NCBI GenBank assembly: GCA_963804055.1
Contig: CAWDOU010000001.1
Coordinates: 1,047,719 to 1,111,718, forward strand
Source: Bog-473 sp963804055
GTDB taxonomy: Bacteria; Actinomycetota; Acidimicrobiia; Acidimicrobiales; RAAP-2
Length of the DNA: 64,000 bases
Reading direction: 5' to 3'
Position numbers and translations under genes: made by a program
The notes under the pieces: generated by a model
The model's input: the letters and a program-made list of their open reading frames with translations, nothing else
Told to the model about the DNA's origin: nothing
Databases searched by the model: none
Shown here: positions 28,335 to 37,081 of the stretch, piece after piece
Numbering within the stretch: position 1 is the first letter of the stretch
How the letters are laid out: the number at the start of each line of letters is the position of its first letter

Positions 28335-29006
28335 ATGACGATGCGTTTCCGAGATCGCAGGGATGCGGGCCGCCGTCTGGGCGCCCTGGTCAGCCAGGGC
28401 GACGTCGTCTCCGCTGCGGAGGCGGTCGTGCTCGGGCTGCCTCGCGGCGGCGTGCCCGTGGCCTTCGAGGTCGCGCGGGCACTCGGGGCGCCTCTCGACG
28501 TGATCATGGTCCGCAAGTTGGGGTGTCCACTGCAGCCCGAGCTCGCCATGGGCGCAATCGGCGAGGGAGGCGTCCGCGTCGTGAACCCCGACGTGTTGGG
28601 CACGGGCGCAGCGGGGGACGCCGGCCTCGAGGCGATCGAGCAGACCGAGCGGGTCACGTTGGCGCGCCGGGCGCGTCAGTATCGGGGCGACCGATCCCGG
28701 ATCGACCTGCGGGGCCGGTGTGCCGTCGTCGTCGACGACGGTGTTGCCACGGGGTCGACGGCGCGCGCCGCGTGTCAGGTGGCGCGCGCACAGGGAGCGT
28801 CGCGGATCGTCTTCGCGGTGCCCGTGGGCGCGCGCCAGGCCGTGGCGGCTCTGGCGGACGTGTGTGACGCGGCCCTCTGTCTGGAGATGCCGGACCCCTT
28901 CTACGCGGTCGGGGAGTGGTATCTCGACTTCTCACCGACCACGGACGAAGCGGTGGTCGACCTCCTCCGGCGGGCCGATATCGCTCAGGACGGACCGCCC
29001 CCATGA
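28335..29006 (+). CDS. Phosphoribosyltransferase-domain protein
   Basis: 223-residue protein of the type I phosphoribosyltransferase fold. The PRPP-binding motif VVVDDGVATGSTARAACQVA lies near residue 135, and GLPRGGVPVAFEVARALGAPLDVIMVRKLG at the N-terminus (here abbreviated to its two halves, GLPRGGVPVAFEVA and LDVIMVRKLG) is typical of the subfamily related to Rv0571c. In mycobacteria relatives of this protein belong to the DosR dormancy regulon, which fits the setting downstream of the hydrogenase genes. The substrate is unknown. It follows the protease gene by 64 bp. Confidence 0.82.
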   Translation: MTMRFRDRRDAGRRLGALVSQGDVVSAAEAVVLGLPRGGVPVAFEVARALGAPLDVIMVRKLGCPLQPELAMGAIGEGGVRVVNPDVLGTGAAGDAGLEAIEQTERVTLARRARQYRGDRSRIDLRGRCAVVVDDGVATGSTARAACQVARAQGASRIVFAVPVGARQAVAALADVCDAALCLEMPDPFYAVGEWYLDFSPTTDEAVVDLLRRADIAQDGPPP

Positions 29007-29057
29007 TCGGGTCCGTGATCGCGGCGTCGCCGTGTTCGGTCCCACCACGGTGACCGG

Positions 29058-30341
29058 ATGTCCTCGCTGATTCCCGACGCGTCCGGCGGACTGCGGCTTC
29101 ATCGCTGGACCGACCCGGCGGTCGTCGCCGTCGCCGTCGTCGCCCTGGCATCGGGATTCGCTCAGTTCAGCGTCGTCGCGGCGTTGGGCGACGTGTCACG
29201 GCAGCTGGGCCACATCAGCACGGGGGCGACCATCGCCGACAAGGTCGGATTGTCGGGCACCAGCCTCGGCATCGGTCTCGCCGTCATCCGGCTCGCTTCG
29301 CTGGCGAGCCTGCCGCTCATCGGTATCGCGGACCGTTTCGGGCGTCGGCGGGTGATCCTGGTGGTCACGATCGTGGGCCTGGTCCTGACCGTGGCCGCGG
29401 CGGGGAGCCCGGACTTCTGGTGGTTCGTCGTGATCTTTGCCCTCGGACGCCCGATGCTCAGTGCGACCAATGCGCTGGCCGAGGTGATGGCAGCGGAGGA
29501 GACGGGGGCATCCGACCGGTCGGCCGCTGTCGCGCTGATAGCCGCCGGTTACGGGGTCGGAGCGGGGATCTCCGCCATCGTCCACAGCCTCGGCTCAGGG
29601 GTCCTCGGGTTCCGTGGGATCTTCGCGTTGGCGATCGTGCCACTGCTCGTGGTTCTCGTCGCACGCAGGTGGATCGAGGAGCCGAGCCGTTTCATGGTGG
29701 CGGAGGCGGCCGCGGACCATCCGACCCCGGTCTTCGGCGTCGTTGCCCGGAGCTCCCGTCGCAGGGTGCTGATCCTGGCTCTCATCGCCTTCGCCATTTC
29801 GCTGATTACCGGTCCGGCGAACAGCTTCGTGTTCCTGTACGCGCAGGATGTCCTGCACCAGGCGGGATACGTCACTGCGCTCATGGTCGTGGGGGCGGGA
29901 ATCACGGGCCTGATCGGGCTCCTCGCCGGGCGTTGGCTGGCCGACCACCTGGGACGTCGCCCCACCAGCATGGCGGCGCTGATCGGGGTGGCCCTCACGG
30001 GGGCCTTGACGTACTCGGGGTCACGGCCCGCCCTCGTGCTCGGATACGTGCTCGGCGTCTGTGCCGGATCGCTGCTCGCCCCGAGCCTGGGCTCCATGTT
30101 CACCGAGATGTTCCCGACTGCGGTGCGTGCGTCGGCGACCGGCTGGATCACGGTCGCCGGCGTCCTCGGGGCGGTCAGCGGCCTGGTGGCGTTCGGTGCC
30201 GTCGCTGACGTGGGGAGCCGGTTTGCCGGGGCGGCCGACATCACCTTTCTCCCTGCCGCCGCGGCCGCCCTTCTCTTCCTGCTTCTACCGGAGACGAAGG
30301 GGCGGGAGCCCGAGGCGCTCTGGCCGGGCGGGGCTTTCTAG
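29058..30341 (+). CDS. Major facilitator superfamily transporter
   Basis: 427-residue integral membrane protein with about twelve hydrophobic segments. The MFS loop 2-3 motif is seen as IGIADRFGRRRVILVV, and its second-half counterpart as LAGRWLADHLGRRPTSMAAL. The long central loop (WIEEPSRFMVAEAAADHPTP) separates the two six-helix halves. The C-terminal LPETKGREPEALWP resembles sugar/metabolite porters, but the substrate cannot be inferred. It begins 51 bp after the phosphoribosyltransferase gene and its end overlaps the convergent 30338-31063 gene by 4 bp. Confidence 0.9.
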   Translation: MSSLIPDASGGLRLHRWTDPAVVAVAVVALASGFAQFSVVAALGDVSRQLGHISTGATIADKVGLSGTSLGIGLAVIRLASLASLPLIGIADRFGRRRVILVVTIVGLVLTVAAAGSPDFWWFVVIFALGRPMLSATNALAEVMAAEETGASDRSAAVALIAAGYGVGAGISAIVHSLGSGVLGFRGIFALAIVPLLVVLVARRWIEEPSRFMVAEAAADHPTPVFGVVARSSRRRVLILALIAFAISLITGPANSFVFLYAQDVLHQAGYVTALMVVGAGITGLIGLLAGRWLADHLGRRPTSMAALIGVALTGALTYSGSRPALVLGYVLGVCAGSLLAPSLGSMFTEMFPTAVRASATGWITVAGVLGAVSGLVAFGAVADVGSRFAGAADITFLPAAAAALLFLLLPETKGREPEALWPGGAF

Positions 30342-31063
30342 GTGTAGGTGAAGGTCACCGCATTGGAGGTGCCGCTCGACGTGGTGATGGTGACCTGTGC
30401 GGTCGAGGCCTGTGGCAGTGGCGGCACGGTCACCGAGCACGCATTCTGGGAGGGGCAGCTGGTCGGCGCGACCTGTCCGTTGAAGGTGGCCACGATCTGG
30501 CCGGTGGAACTGAGGAAGTTGGCGCCGCTCACCCCTATGGCCTGACCGGCCGTTCCACTCGCGGGGTCCAGCGCGCTGATGACGGGCATGGCGCCCGGCG
30601 TCGAAGCCACGGCGGTCGTCGTCGTGGTGGTCGAGGCGGGAGGGCTCCCCTTGGCGATCGTGGTCGAAGGGCGCGACGACGGACCCGGAGTACCGCTGTG
30701 GATCCCGGTCGCCGGTGGTCCGCCGGCGACGCGGGGGCTGCTCCCCGGAGCGGCGGCGAGGGCGATGGCGCCGGCGAGGACCAGTGCCGCCACGACGGCG
30801 ACCGCCGCAATGAGCCAACGCTGTCGGATGTCGACCGGACTCTTCGTCCCCTGTGCCGCCACTGCGTCCCCGCCGGGTCGTACCGGCGCCGTCGCGCGCG
30901 GGTCCGGGGCGGCCCGCTGGACCCCTCCAGACGTGGCGGCCGGAGTGGGCAAGGGCCGCTGGGCGCCGGATTCCCGGGCGCGCCGCACGGCGCTCTCCAT
31001 GGCGCCCAGGGCGCGTCGGCTGGGTGGGCCGGTGGTCTCCTCGCCCCTCGGTTCGTCGCTCAT
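30338..31063 (-). CDS. Single-pass membrane protein with extracellular IPT/TIG domain
   Basis: 241 residues. A cytoplasmic, Arg/Pro/Ala-rich N-terminus of ~85 residues is followed by one membrane helix (WLIAAVAVVAALVLAGAIAL), a Pro/Ser/Thr linker with a TTTTTT run, and a C-terminal IPT/TIG Ig-like domain (PVISALDPASGTAGQAIGV, then SGANFLSSTGQIVATFNGQ, ending SNAVTFTYT). No enzyme motif is present. It may be a surface or cell-envelope binding protein; the partner is unknown. Confidence 0.75.
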   Translation of the reverse strand: MSDEPRGEETTGPPSRRALGAMESAVRRARESGAQRPLPTPAATSGGVQRAAPDPRATAPVRPGGDAVAAQGTKSPVDIRQRWLIAAVAVVAALVLAGAIALAAAPGSSPRVAGGPPATGIHSGTPGPSSRPSTTIAKGSPPASTTTTTTAVASTPGAMPVISALDPASGTAGQAIGVSGANFLSSTGQIVATFNGQVAPTSCPSQNACSVTVPPLPQASTAQVTITTSSGTSNAVTFTYT

Positions 31064-31170
31064 CGTTCCTCGGGCGGAATTCTTCCCGACCCGGGAGTAT
31101 CCATGCCCACGGCGGGGATCCTCGTGCGGGCGTTCCGCTGTGAGGGGGCCCGCCTGGGTAGGTGCGACGG

Positions 31171-31176
31171 TACAAT
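31171..31176 (+). promoter_or_regulatory. Candidate -10 element for the cyclopropane synthase gene
   Basis: TACAAT lies 21 bp upstream of ATG 31198 in an otherwise G+C-rich stretch, and would give a leader of roughly 15 nt. No convincing -35 hexamer is seen. Confidence 0.35.
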
Positions 31177-31197
31177 CGGGCCCTGACCGGGAGAATC

Positions 31198-32550
31198 ATG
31201 CGATCCGACCTCGAACCCAGGGCAGCCACGGCAGAATCGACAGGGGCCGGGACGGACGGCCTCGCCGCTCCTGAAGAGGTCAATGGGGGTGGCGGCGCAG
31301 CGGGTGCCGTGGCCCCTCTCCTCCGGCACTTCTTCGGTGGTCCTCCGCCGCTGCGCTTCGAATTCTGGGACGGGACGGCGCTCGGGACGACCGGTCCCAA
31401 CGTGTTGCAGGTGCGCTCGCCCGACGTCGTCCGGCGGCTGCTCTGGGCGCCCGGCGAGCTCGGCCTGGCCCGCGCCTTCGTCACGGGCGACCTCACCTTC
31501 GAGGGCGACCTCTTCGAAATCCTGGCCCAGTTGCACGCAGCGGCGCCGGCCCACATCCATGTCGGTTCGCGGCTGCCCTGGCAGGCGCTGCAGGCGTCGC
31601 GTCGCCTGGGAATTCTCGGCGGCCCGCTCCCACCTCCGCCGGAAGAGGCTGCACCGAGGGGCCGGCTGCATTCGCGAAGCCGCGATGCCCAGGCCGTGCA
31701 GCATCACTACGACGTCAGCAACGACTTCTATGCCATGGTCCTCGGTCCGGCAATGACGTACTCGTGCGCTCGCTTCGCGCCCGGGGTCGACACCCTGGAG
31801 GCCGCGCAGGAGTCGAAGCACAACCTCATCTGTCACAAGCTCGGGCTCGCGACGCGACGGGGACAGCGGATCCTCGACGTCGGGTGCGGCTGGGGCGGCT
31901 TTGCGATCCATGCCGCTCTGCACTTCGGCGCTCGCGTGGTGGGGGTCACGCTGAGCCCCGCGCAAGCCCGATGGGCCCGCGGACGTGTCGCTGCCCTCCA
32001 TCTGGAGGAGCAGGTGGAGATCCGCCTGCAGGACTACCGGGACGTCCGCGACGGTCCGTTCGACGGCATCGCGTCGGTTGGGATGTTCGAGCATGTCGGA
32101 TCGTCGAAGAGCTCGGAGTACTTCGGTACCATGCGCCGCCTCTTGGGGCCGGAGGGCCGTCTCCTCAATCACGCCATCTCGAGCGTGGGTGGATCGCGCA
32201 TCGGCCCACGCACGTTCATCGGTCGCTACGTGTTCCCCGACGGCGAGCTGATAGACGTGGGGCGGGTCGTCCTGTCCATGGAGGAGGCTGGCTTCGAGGT
32301 GCGTGACGTCGAATCGCTCCGCGAGCACTACGCCAGGACGCTCCGCCACTGGGTGGCGAACCTGCAGCGGAACTGGGATGCAGCCGTGGCCGAGGTCGGC
32401 GTGCGGCGTGCCCGCGTCTGGCAGCTCTACATGGCGGCGTCGGCGAACGGATTCGACGACGGTGGGATATCCATCCATCAGGTCCTGGGGGTGGTCCCCG
32501 GGCCGGGAGGTCGCAGCGGCATGCCGCTCACGCGGGGGTCCTGGGCCTGA
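31198..32550 (+). CDS. cfa: Cyclopropane-fatty-acyl-phospholipid synthase family methyltransferase
   Basis: S-adenosylmethionine-dependent enzyme (450 residues) that modifies double bonds of membrane lipid acyl chains. The N-terminal region contains GLARAFVTGDLTFEGDLFEI, typical of CFA synthases. The catalytic domain starts at QAVQHHYDVSNDFYAMVLGP, followed by the SAM-binding motif RILDVGCGWGGFAIHAALHF, VGVTLSPAQARWARGRV and GMFEHVG; the C-terminal WVANLQRNWDAAV and YMAASANGFDDG also match. ATG 31198 is preceded by GGGAG five bases upstream. It is convergent with the pyruvate-kinase-like gene, with stops one base apart. Confidence 0.92.
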   Translation: MRSDLEPRAATAESTGAGTDGLAAPEEVNGGGGAAGAVAPLLRHFFGGPPPLRFEFWDGTALGTTGPNVLQVRSPDVVRRLLWAPGELGLARAFVTGDLTFEGDLFEILAQLHAAAPAHIHVGSRLPWQALQASRRLGILGGPLPPPPEEAAPRGRLHSRSRDAQAVQHHYDVSNDFYAMVLGPAMTYSCARFAPGVDTLEAAQESKHNLICHKLGLATRRGQRILDVGCGWGGFAIHAALHFGARVVGVTLSPAQARWARGRVAALHLEEQVEIRLQDYRDVRDGPFDGIASVGMFEHVGSSKSSEYFGTMRRLLGPEGRLLNHAISSVGGSRIGPRTFIGRYVFPDGELIDVGRVVLSMEEAGFEVRDVESLREHYARTLRHWVANLQRNWDAAVAEVGVRRARVWQLYMAASANGFDDGGISIHQVLGVVPGPGGRSGMPLTRGSWA

Positions 32551-32551
32551 A

Positions 32552-34441
32552 TCAGGACGGGCCCCGGAGCGACGTGCCCTCGTCGTCCCAGCTTCGCAGG
32601 GCCCGCAGCAGGGCGGTCTTCTTGCGCTGATGACCGGACATGCGGCGCAGGATGTCGTCGAGCACCACGATCGCCGTGTCGACATGGGGACCCTTGTTCA
32701 ACATGACACACTCGGCCCGCTGAGCCATGGCTGCGTCCGTGACCTCGGCCCGAGACGGTTGTCCGGTCCGGGCCAGCTGGTCGAGCACCTGCGTGGCCCA
32801 GATGACCGGGAGATGAGCCGCCTCGCACAGCCAGAGAATCTCCTCCTGCAGCTCTGCCATGCGCTCGTAACCCGCCTCGACCGCGAGATCGCCACGGGCG
32901 ATCATGATGCCGACCAGCCGCGAGCGCATGCTGTCGAGGAGAATTTCCGGCAGGCGGGAGAAGGCCGAGGGCGTCTCGATCTTCAGGATGAGGCCGACGT
33001 CGGCGGCGCCCACTCGCTGCAGGTACGTGCGCGCGACTGCGACATCGTGCTCGCTTCGAACGAATGAGACGGCCACCATGTCGGCGTGCTCTGCGGCGAA
33101 CTGCAACAGGGGGAGATCGGCATCGGTCACGGCATCGATCGGAAGGTCCGTTTCGGGCAGGTTGATGCCCTTCCCGGCCCGGAGGCGGGTTCCTCTGGGC
33201 GATGCCCTCGTGATGCGAACGACGATGCTGTCCGCTGCCGTCTGCTCAATCGCGCCCGCCATCTTCCCGTCGTCGAAGAAGACCGACTGGCCCATCGTGG
33301 CCGCCTCGAAGACCGCGGGCAGCGTGCAGCCGATCCGCGCCACGCCCGACTGTCCGGGACGCCACGGCTCACTCGGTGTCAGCGATCGGGTCAGGACGAG
33401 GAGGTCCCCCGGCCGCAGGGTGTGGAACTGCGGCACCGATGGAAGGATCCCGACGGCGGTGCGGTCCCCCTTGCATTCCAGGGTGCATCCGGTTTCGAGG
33501 TACGTCGTGTCCCATGCCACGATGTCGCAGCTGACGCTCCCCACCTCTGTCACGAGCAGACGTCGCTTCGAACCGCGCGCATCGCGCAGCCATATCTCGT
33601 CACCCGATCGTCTTCGGGTCAGCCAAGCCGGGTCGACCGGAATCTGATGCGTTGCGGACGGGACTGAGGGATCGGCGACCAGCGTGGCGGAGGCCGGCGC
33701 CAAGGCTCTGCCCCGTAGATCGCGCTCGGGCTTGAGTCGCACGACCTCGGGTCCGGCTTCGAAGGGGCCGGTTCTGAGTTTGGGGCCCGGGAGGTCCACC
33801 GAGATCAAGCAGGGTCTGGAAACGTCGGCCGAGGCGATCCGTACGTTGTGGGCCATGGCGGTCCAGACGGCTGGGTCATCGTGTGCGCCGTTGATCCGGG
33901 CGACATCCATACCGGACGCCACCAGGTGCCGGACCAAGGCGCCGTCGGCCGCGGCCTGGAGTGGGAGCGTCACCATGACGCGTGTCACCCGTCCCTCCGG
34001 GCGGGCCCCGAACAGTGCATCCGTGTTGTGGTCCAAGGCCGCTCGCCCTGCCTCGAAGCTCAGCGACGACGGGACCGATCGCACCGCTCCTCCGATCAGC
34101 AGCTCTCGGACCTTCTCGACGGTTGCGAGGACATGCGGCTCGCAGCGGCCGAGCGACGAGAGGCCCCTTGCGCTCAGCCTTCGCTGCACGGTGCGGACGT
34201 CACCATGCCGGAAGGCCAGGTAGTGCACGAGATTCACCGCGTCGGCACGGTGGTCCGGGTGGGCCGAGGAGATCTCGTCGGATCGAGCCCGCTCCATGTG
34301 GAGCATGGCGTCCTCAAGGCGATCGAGATCGCGTGCGAGGGCGATGTCGGCCGCCGCATCGCTCTCGTCGGGCGCTGTCACGTGATGCCGCTGCCAGTGA
34401 GGTGCCGGCACTCGCGGGGACGCCGTGGCCAGCTGTGGCAT
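32552..34441 (-). CDS. Atypical pyruvate kinase with N-terminal extension and no C-terminal domain
   Basis: 629 residues. From residue ~150 the pyruvate-kinase barrel is evident: GMDVARINGAHDDPAVW, LISVDLPGPKLRTGPFE, VFFDDGKMAGAI, AGKGINLPETDLP, DADLPLLQFAAEHADMVAVS, LILKIETPSAFSRLPEI and GIMIARGDLAVEAGYERM. The substrate residues K (in ILKIE), E and D (GDLAVE) are kept. The normal C-terminal regulatory domain is missing: the protein ends ~60 residues after PVIWATQVLDQLARTGQPS. Instead it has ~140 unusual N-terminal residues. The reaction would be PEP to pyruvate, opposite to the PEP synthase at 15072. The start is uncertain; GTG codons further in are possible. Confidence 0.75.
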   Translation of the reverse strand: MPQLATASPRVPAPHWQRHHVTAPDESDAAADIALARDLDRLEDAMLHMERARSDEISSAHPDHRADAVNLVHYLAFRHGDVRTVQRRLSARGLSSLGRCEPHVLATVEKVRELLIGGAVRSVPSSLSFEAGRAALDHNTDALFGARPEGRVTRVMVTLPLQAAADGALVRHLVASGMDVARINGAHDDPAVWTAMAHNVRIASADVSRPCLISVDLPGPKLRTGPFEAGPEVVRLKPERDLRGRALAPASATLVADPSVPSATHQIPVDPAWLTRRRSGDEIWLRDARGSKRRLLVTEVGSVSCDIVAWDTTYLETGCTLECKGDRTAVGILPSVPQFHTLRPGDLLVLTRSLTPSEPWRPGQSGVARIGCTLPAVFEAATMGQSVFFDDGKMAGAIEQTAADSIVVRITRASPRGTRLRAGKGINLPETDLPIDAVTDADLPLLQFAAEHADMVAVSFVRSEHDVAVARTYLQRVGAADVGLILKIETPSAFSRLPEILLDSMRSRLVGIMIARGDLAVEAGYERMAELQEEILWLCEAAHLPVIWATQVLDQLARTGQPSRAEVTDAAMAQRAECVMLNKGPHVDTAIVVLDDILRRMSGHQRKKTALLRALRSWDDEGTSLRGPS

Positions 34442-34557
34442 CGAGTCACGATTGTCCCGACCTCCTCCTCTCCGAGACTACCGTCGACCAGCGATGCCCT
34501 CCGGCGGCGTCGCCACGGCGGGACGGCGTTGCTCGGCGCGCCCGGGGTGCGCCGTTC

Positions 34558-35694
34558 TCAGCAGATCCGCGGCAGGGGGTCGCCGACGAGCATGTCCACA
34601 ATGCGGGTCCCGCCCATGCCGGTTCGGAGGACCACGATCCCGGGTGGTTCGGCGTGGATCTCGCCCACCAGCGCAGCGTTGGCGCCCAGCGGGTGGGCGC
34701 GCAGCGCGCGGACAGCCGCCTGCGCCTGATGTGCTGGCACGACCGCGACCAGCTTTCCCTCGTTGGCCACGTAGAGCGGGTCGATCCCCAGGAGCTCGCA
34801 GGCGGCCGCGACGGCCGGCAGAACGGGGAGGGCGCGCTCGTCGAGGACCACGGTGACGTCGGCGGCTCGCGCCAGCTCGTTGCAGACCGTTCCCACTCCG
34901 CCTCGGGTCGGATCGCGCAACCAGCGCGTCTCGGGTGCGGCGGCGAGGAGCTTCTCCACCAGGTCGTGCAGCGGCGCGGTGTCCGAGGCGATGTCCGCGT
35001 CCAGTGCCAGGTCGCCGCGGGCCAGCATGACCGCCGTCCCATGGTCACCGATGGTGCCCGACACCACGACCACGTCGCCGACCTGCACAGTGGCGGCGTC
35101 GAGGTCCCGACCGGCGGGAACGACACCGACGCCCGAGGTCGTGATGTACATCCCGTCCGCCGCGCCCCGGTCGACCACCTTGGTGTCCCCCGTGACGATG
35201 CGGACCCCAGCGGTCGCCGCCGCCTCCGCCATGTCGGCCACGACGTCGCGCAGCACGCCGATCGCGAGCCCCTCCTCGAGCACGAAGGCGGCCGAGAGCG
35301 CGAGCGGACGCGCCCCCATCATCGCCAGATCGTTGACGGTCCCGTGCACCGCCAGGTGGCCGGCGGAGCCACCCGGGAATCGCAGCGGCGTGACGACGAA
35401 GGAGTCGGTGCTGAAGGCCAGCCGGTCGCCCGACGGCAGCTCCACGAGGGCCGCGTCGGTCTGCGCAGGGCGCTGGCCCGCCCGGTCGCCGGGGGCGAAC
35501 GCGGGGAGGAACACGGCTTCGAGCAGGGCGGCCGACGCCTTGCCGCCGGCCCCGTGAGCCAGCGTGACCACCTCCTCTCGGAGTCGGGGGCGCCGTCGCC
35601 GGAACGCTTCGACGCGGTCCAGGACCGCAGCCTCACGGGCACTCCCCGCCTCGGCATCGCCTCGGGCGGCGTCGTCGGGCGCCGATCGGTTCAT
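34558..35694 (-). CDS. hypE: Hydrogenase maturation protein HypE
   Basis: ATP-dependent dehydratase that turns a carbamoylated C-terminal cysteine into thiocyanate, the source of cyanide ligands of the Ni-Fe site. It ends GDPLPRIC, with the essential terminal cysteine. LAHGAGGKASAALLEAVFLP, STDSFVVTPLRFPGGSAGHLAVHGTVND (here FSTDSFVVTPL and AVHGTVNDLAMMGARPL) and GDTKVVDRGAADGMYITTSG are family landmarks. The start is ATG 35694, overlapping the SIS-protein stop by 4 bp. At 378 residues it is slightly longer at the N-terminus than E. coli HypE. It is the last gene of the minus-strand hyp operon. Confidence 0.94.
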   Translation of the reverse strand: MNRSAPDDAARGDAEAGSAREAAVLDRVEAFRRRRPRLREEVVTLAHGAGGKASAALLEAVFLPAFAPGDRAGQRPAQTDAALVELPSGDRLAFSTDSFVVTPLRFPGGSAGHLAVHGTVNDLAMMGARPLALSAAFVLEEGLAIGVLRDVVADMAEAAATAGVRIVTGDTKVVDRGAADGMYITTSGVGVVPAGRDLDAATVQVGDVVVVSGTIGDHGTAVMLARGDLALDADIASDTAPLHDLVEKLLAAAPETRWLRDPTRGGVGTVCNELARAADVTVVLDERALPVLPAVAAACELLGIDPLYVANEGKLVAVVPAHQAQAAVRALRAHPLGANAALVGEIHAEPPGIVVLRTGMGGTRIVDMLVGDPLPRIC

Positions 35695-36380
35695 GGCGCC
35701 GACCCCGGAGCGTCCGCGGCGGCCGCGGCGGCCGCGGCGGCCAGATGTCCTTGGGCCGATCCCCACACAGCCAGGGTCAGGGCCTCTTGGGCCTCTTGGA
35801 TCCGGTGGACGCTCTCCGAGTGCACGACCAGGCAGTGCTGGACGGACGTGCTCGTGGCCATGCCCGAACCCTCGTAGCCGCAGAGGCCGACGGTGAGGAG
35901 GCCGCGCCGGCGCGCCTCGTCGAAGGCGTGCAGCACGTTCGCCGACGCCCCGCTCGTGGAGAAGCCGATGGCGATGTCGACCTCCCTGGCGTGGGCGATG
36001 AGCTGACGTGAGAAGACCAGTTCGAAACCGACGTCGTTGGAGAGGGCGGTCAGGACGGCCTGATCGTCCACCAATGAGAGGGCGGGGAGCGGCCTCCCGT
36101 GCGGCGGGTGGCGGAACAGGTCTGCCGTCGCCTGCGCATCGGTGGCGCTCCCGCCGTTGCCGAAGCTGAACAGCCGTCCGCCGCGGGCGAAGCGTTCTGC
36201 CATGGCGGCTCCGGCGCGCTCCACCTGCTCCGCGCAGCGCTCGAGTGTGTCGGCGCGCAGTGCGGCCGACTCCAGCATCTTCGCCCGGGTCGTGACGAGG
36301 AGGTCGGCGACGAGGGCCTCCGCGTCGCGCTCATCGGCCCCGATGAAGGGGTAGAGGAAGCTCGTCGGCTCGACGCTCAC
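35691..36380 (-). CDS. SIS-domain (phosphoheptose-isomerase-like) protein in hyp operon
   Basis: 229-residue sugar-isomerase-fold protein resembling GmhA. The phosphosugar loop is in GGRLFSFGNGGSATDAQATA, followed by LTALSNDVGFELVFSRQLIA, IAIGFSTSGASANVLHAFDE and GLLTVGLCGYEGSGM. The Asp/Gln/His metal ligands of GmhA are only partly recognisable. It is embedded in the hyp operon, overlapping the neighbours by 4 bp on both sides (hypE and the SIS-HypC gene). A heptose pathway is not visible nearby, so a role linked to hydrogenase maturation is possible but unproven. The C-terminus ends in an alanine run. Confidence 0.82.
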   Translation of the reverse strand: MSVEPTSFLYPFIGADERDAEALVADLLVTTRAKMLESAALRADTLERCAEQVERAGAAMAERFARGGRLFSFGNGGSATDAQATADLFRHPPHGRPLPALSLVDDQAVLTALSNDVGFELVFSRQLIAHAREVDIAIGFSTSGASANVLHAFDEARRRGLLTVGLCGYEGSGMATSTSVQHCLVVHSESVHRIQEAQEALTLAVWGSAQGHLAAAAAAAAADAPGSAP

Positions 36381-37081
36381 GACCCGCGTCCCGTCGGGAG
36401 GCTGGTGATGGCGATCCCGGCGTGCACCAGCACCAGGTCACCTGGCCGGAGGCCGTCGACGAGGCGGCCGTCGATGTGCTCGGCGTGGCCCCCGGCGAGC
36501 ACTTCGACGCGGCCTCCGGCGAGCACGGCACGGACCTCGGCCACCCGACCCTCGTCCGCGCAGGTCACGCAGGCGTCCACGGTGCGTTCGCTCTCCGCGC
36601 GCAGCAGCCCGGGATGTTCGAAGACGACATGGGTCAGCTCCCAGAGGAGGTGGAGGAGCAGGACGAGCTCGCCCGAGCGAGCTGCCAACGCCGGCTGCGC
36701 GACCGGAAGCCACACCACGTGGTCGGCGCACGCGTCATGGTGGTCTCGTCCGGGACTCGGTCCCACGCCCAGCCAGACGCTGGTCAGACCCCATGCAGCG
36801 GCCCGACCGATGAGGTCGCGTGCCAGCTGGTCGTCCGCGGTGCCGAGGCAGAGGAGGAGGTCGCCGGGCCGGCAGAGCAGGCGCACCGTCTCGACCGCGG
36901 CGGGGCCATCGACGCTGACCGCCGGCAGGGCCCGCTTGCCGACGATGACGGGGTGCACGAATTCGACGGCGACGTGGCGCGCGTGGGCGGGCCAGCGCGG
37001 CGCCACGCACCACAGGGTGGCCCCGGCCGCGAAGCCACGGGCCAGGGCCACGGCGGCGGGGACCAGGTCCTCCGCCGTCAC
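36377..37081 (-). CDS. SIS-like domain fused to a HypC-type chaperone domain
   Basis: 234 residues. The first ~160 residues resemble a degenerate SIS domain (VDGPAAVETVRLLCRPGDLL, LCLGTADDQLARDLIGRAA, AWGLTSVWLGVGPS, VVWLPVAQPALAARSGELVL). The last ~65 residues resemble HypC: CVTCADEGRVAEV replaces the usual MCLAIPG start, and LVDGLRPGDLVLVHAGIAITSL matches the HypC GD-VLVH-GFA ending. HypC uses its N-terminal cysteine to carry iron with HypD; here that cysteine is internal, so it may act differently. A separate normal hypC lies at 40589-40879. The GTG start overlaps the hypF stop (GTGA). Confidence 0.72.
   Translation of the reverse strand: MTAEDLVPAAVALARGFAAGATLWCVAPRWPAHARHVAVEFVHPVIVGKRALPAVSVDGPAAVETVRLLCRPGDLLLCLGTADDQLARDLIGRAAAWGLTSVWLGVGPSPGRDHHDACADHVVWLPVAQPALAARSGELVLLLHLLWELTHVVFEHPGLLRAESERTVDACVTCADEGRVAEVRAVLAGGRVEVLAGGHAEHIDGRLVDGLRPGDLVLVHAGIAITSLPTGRGS

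Noticed and set aside
34442..34465. GGGACAATCGTGAC (minus strand) upstream of the pyruvate-kinase-like gene as a dormancy box
   Set aside because: Only eight of ten fixed positions match, the right half is poor, and it is too close to the start codon for an activator site.
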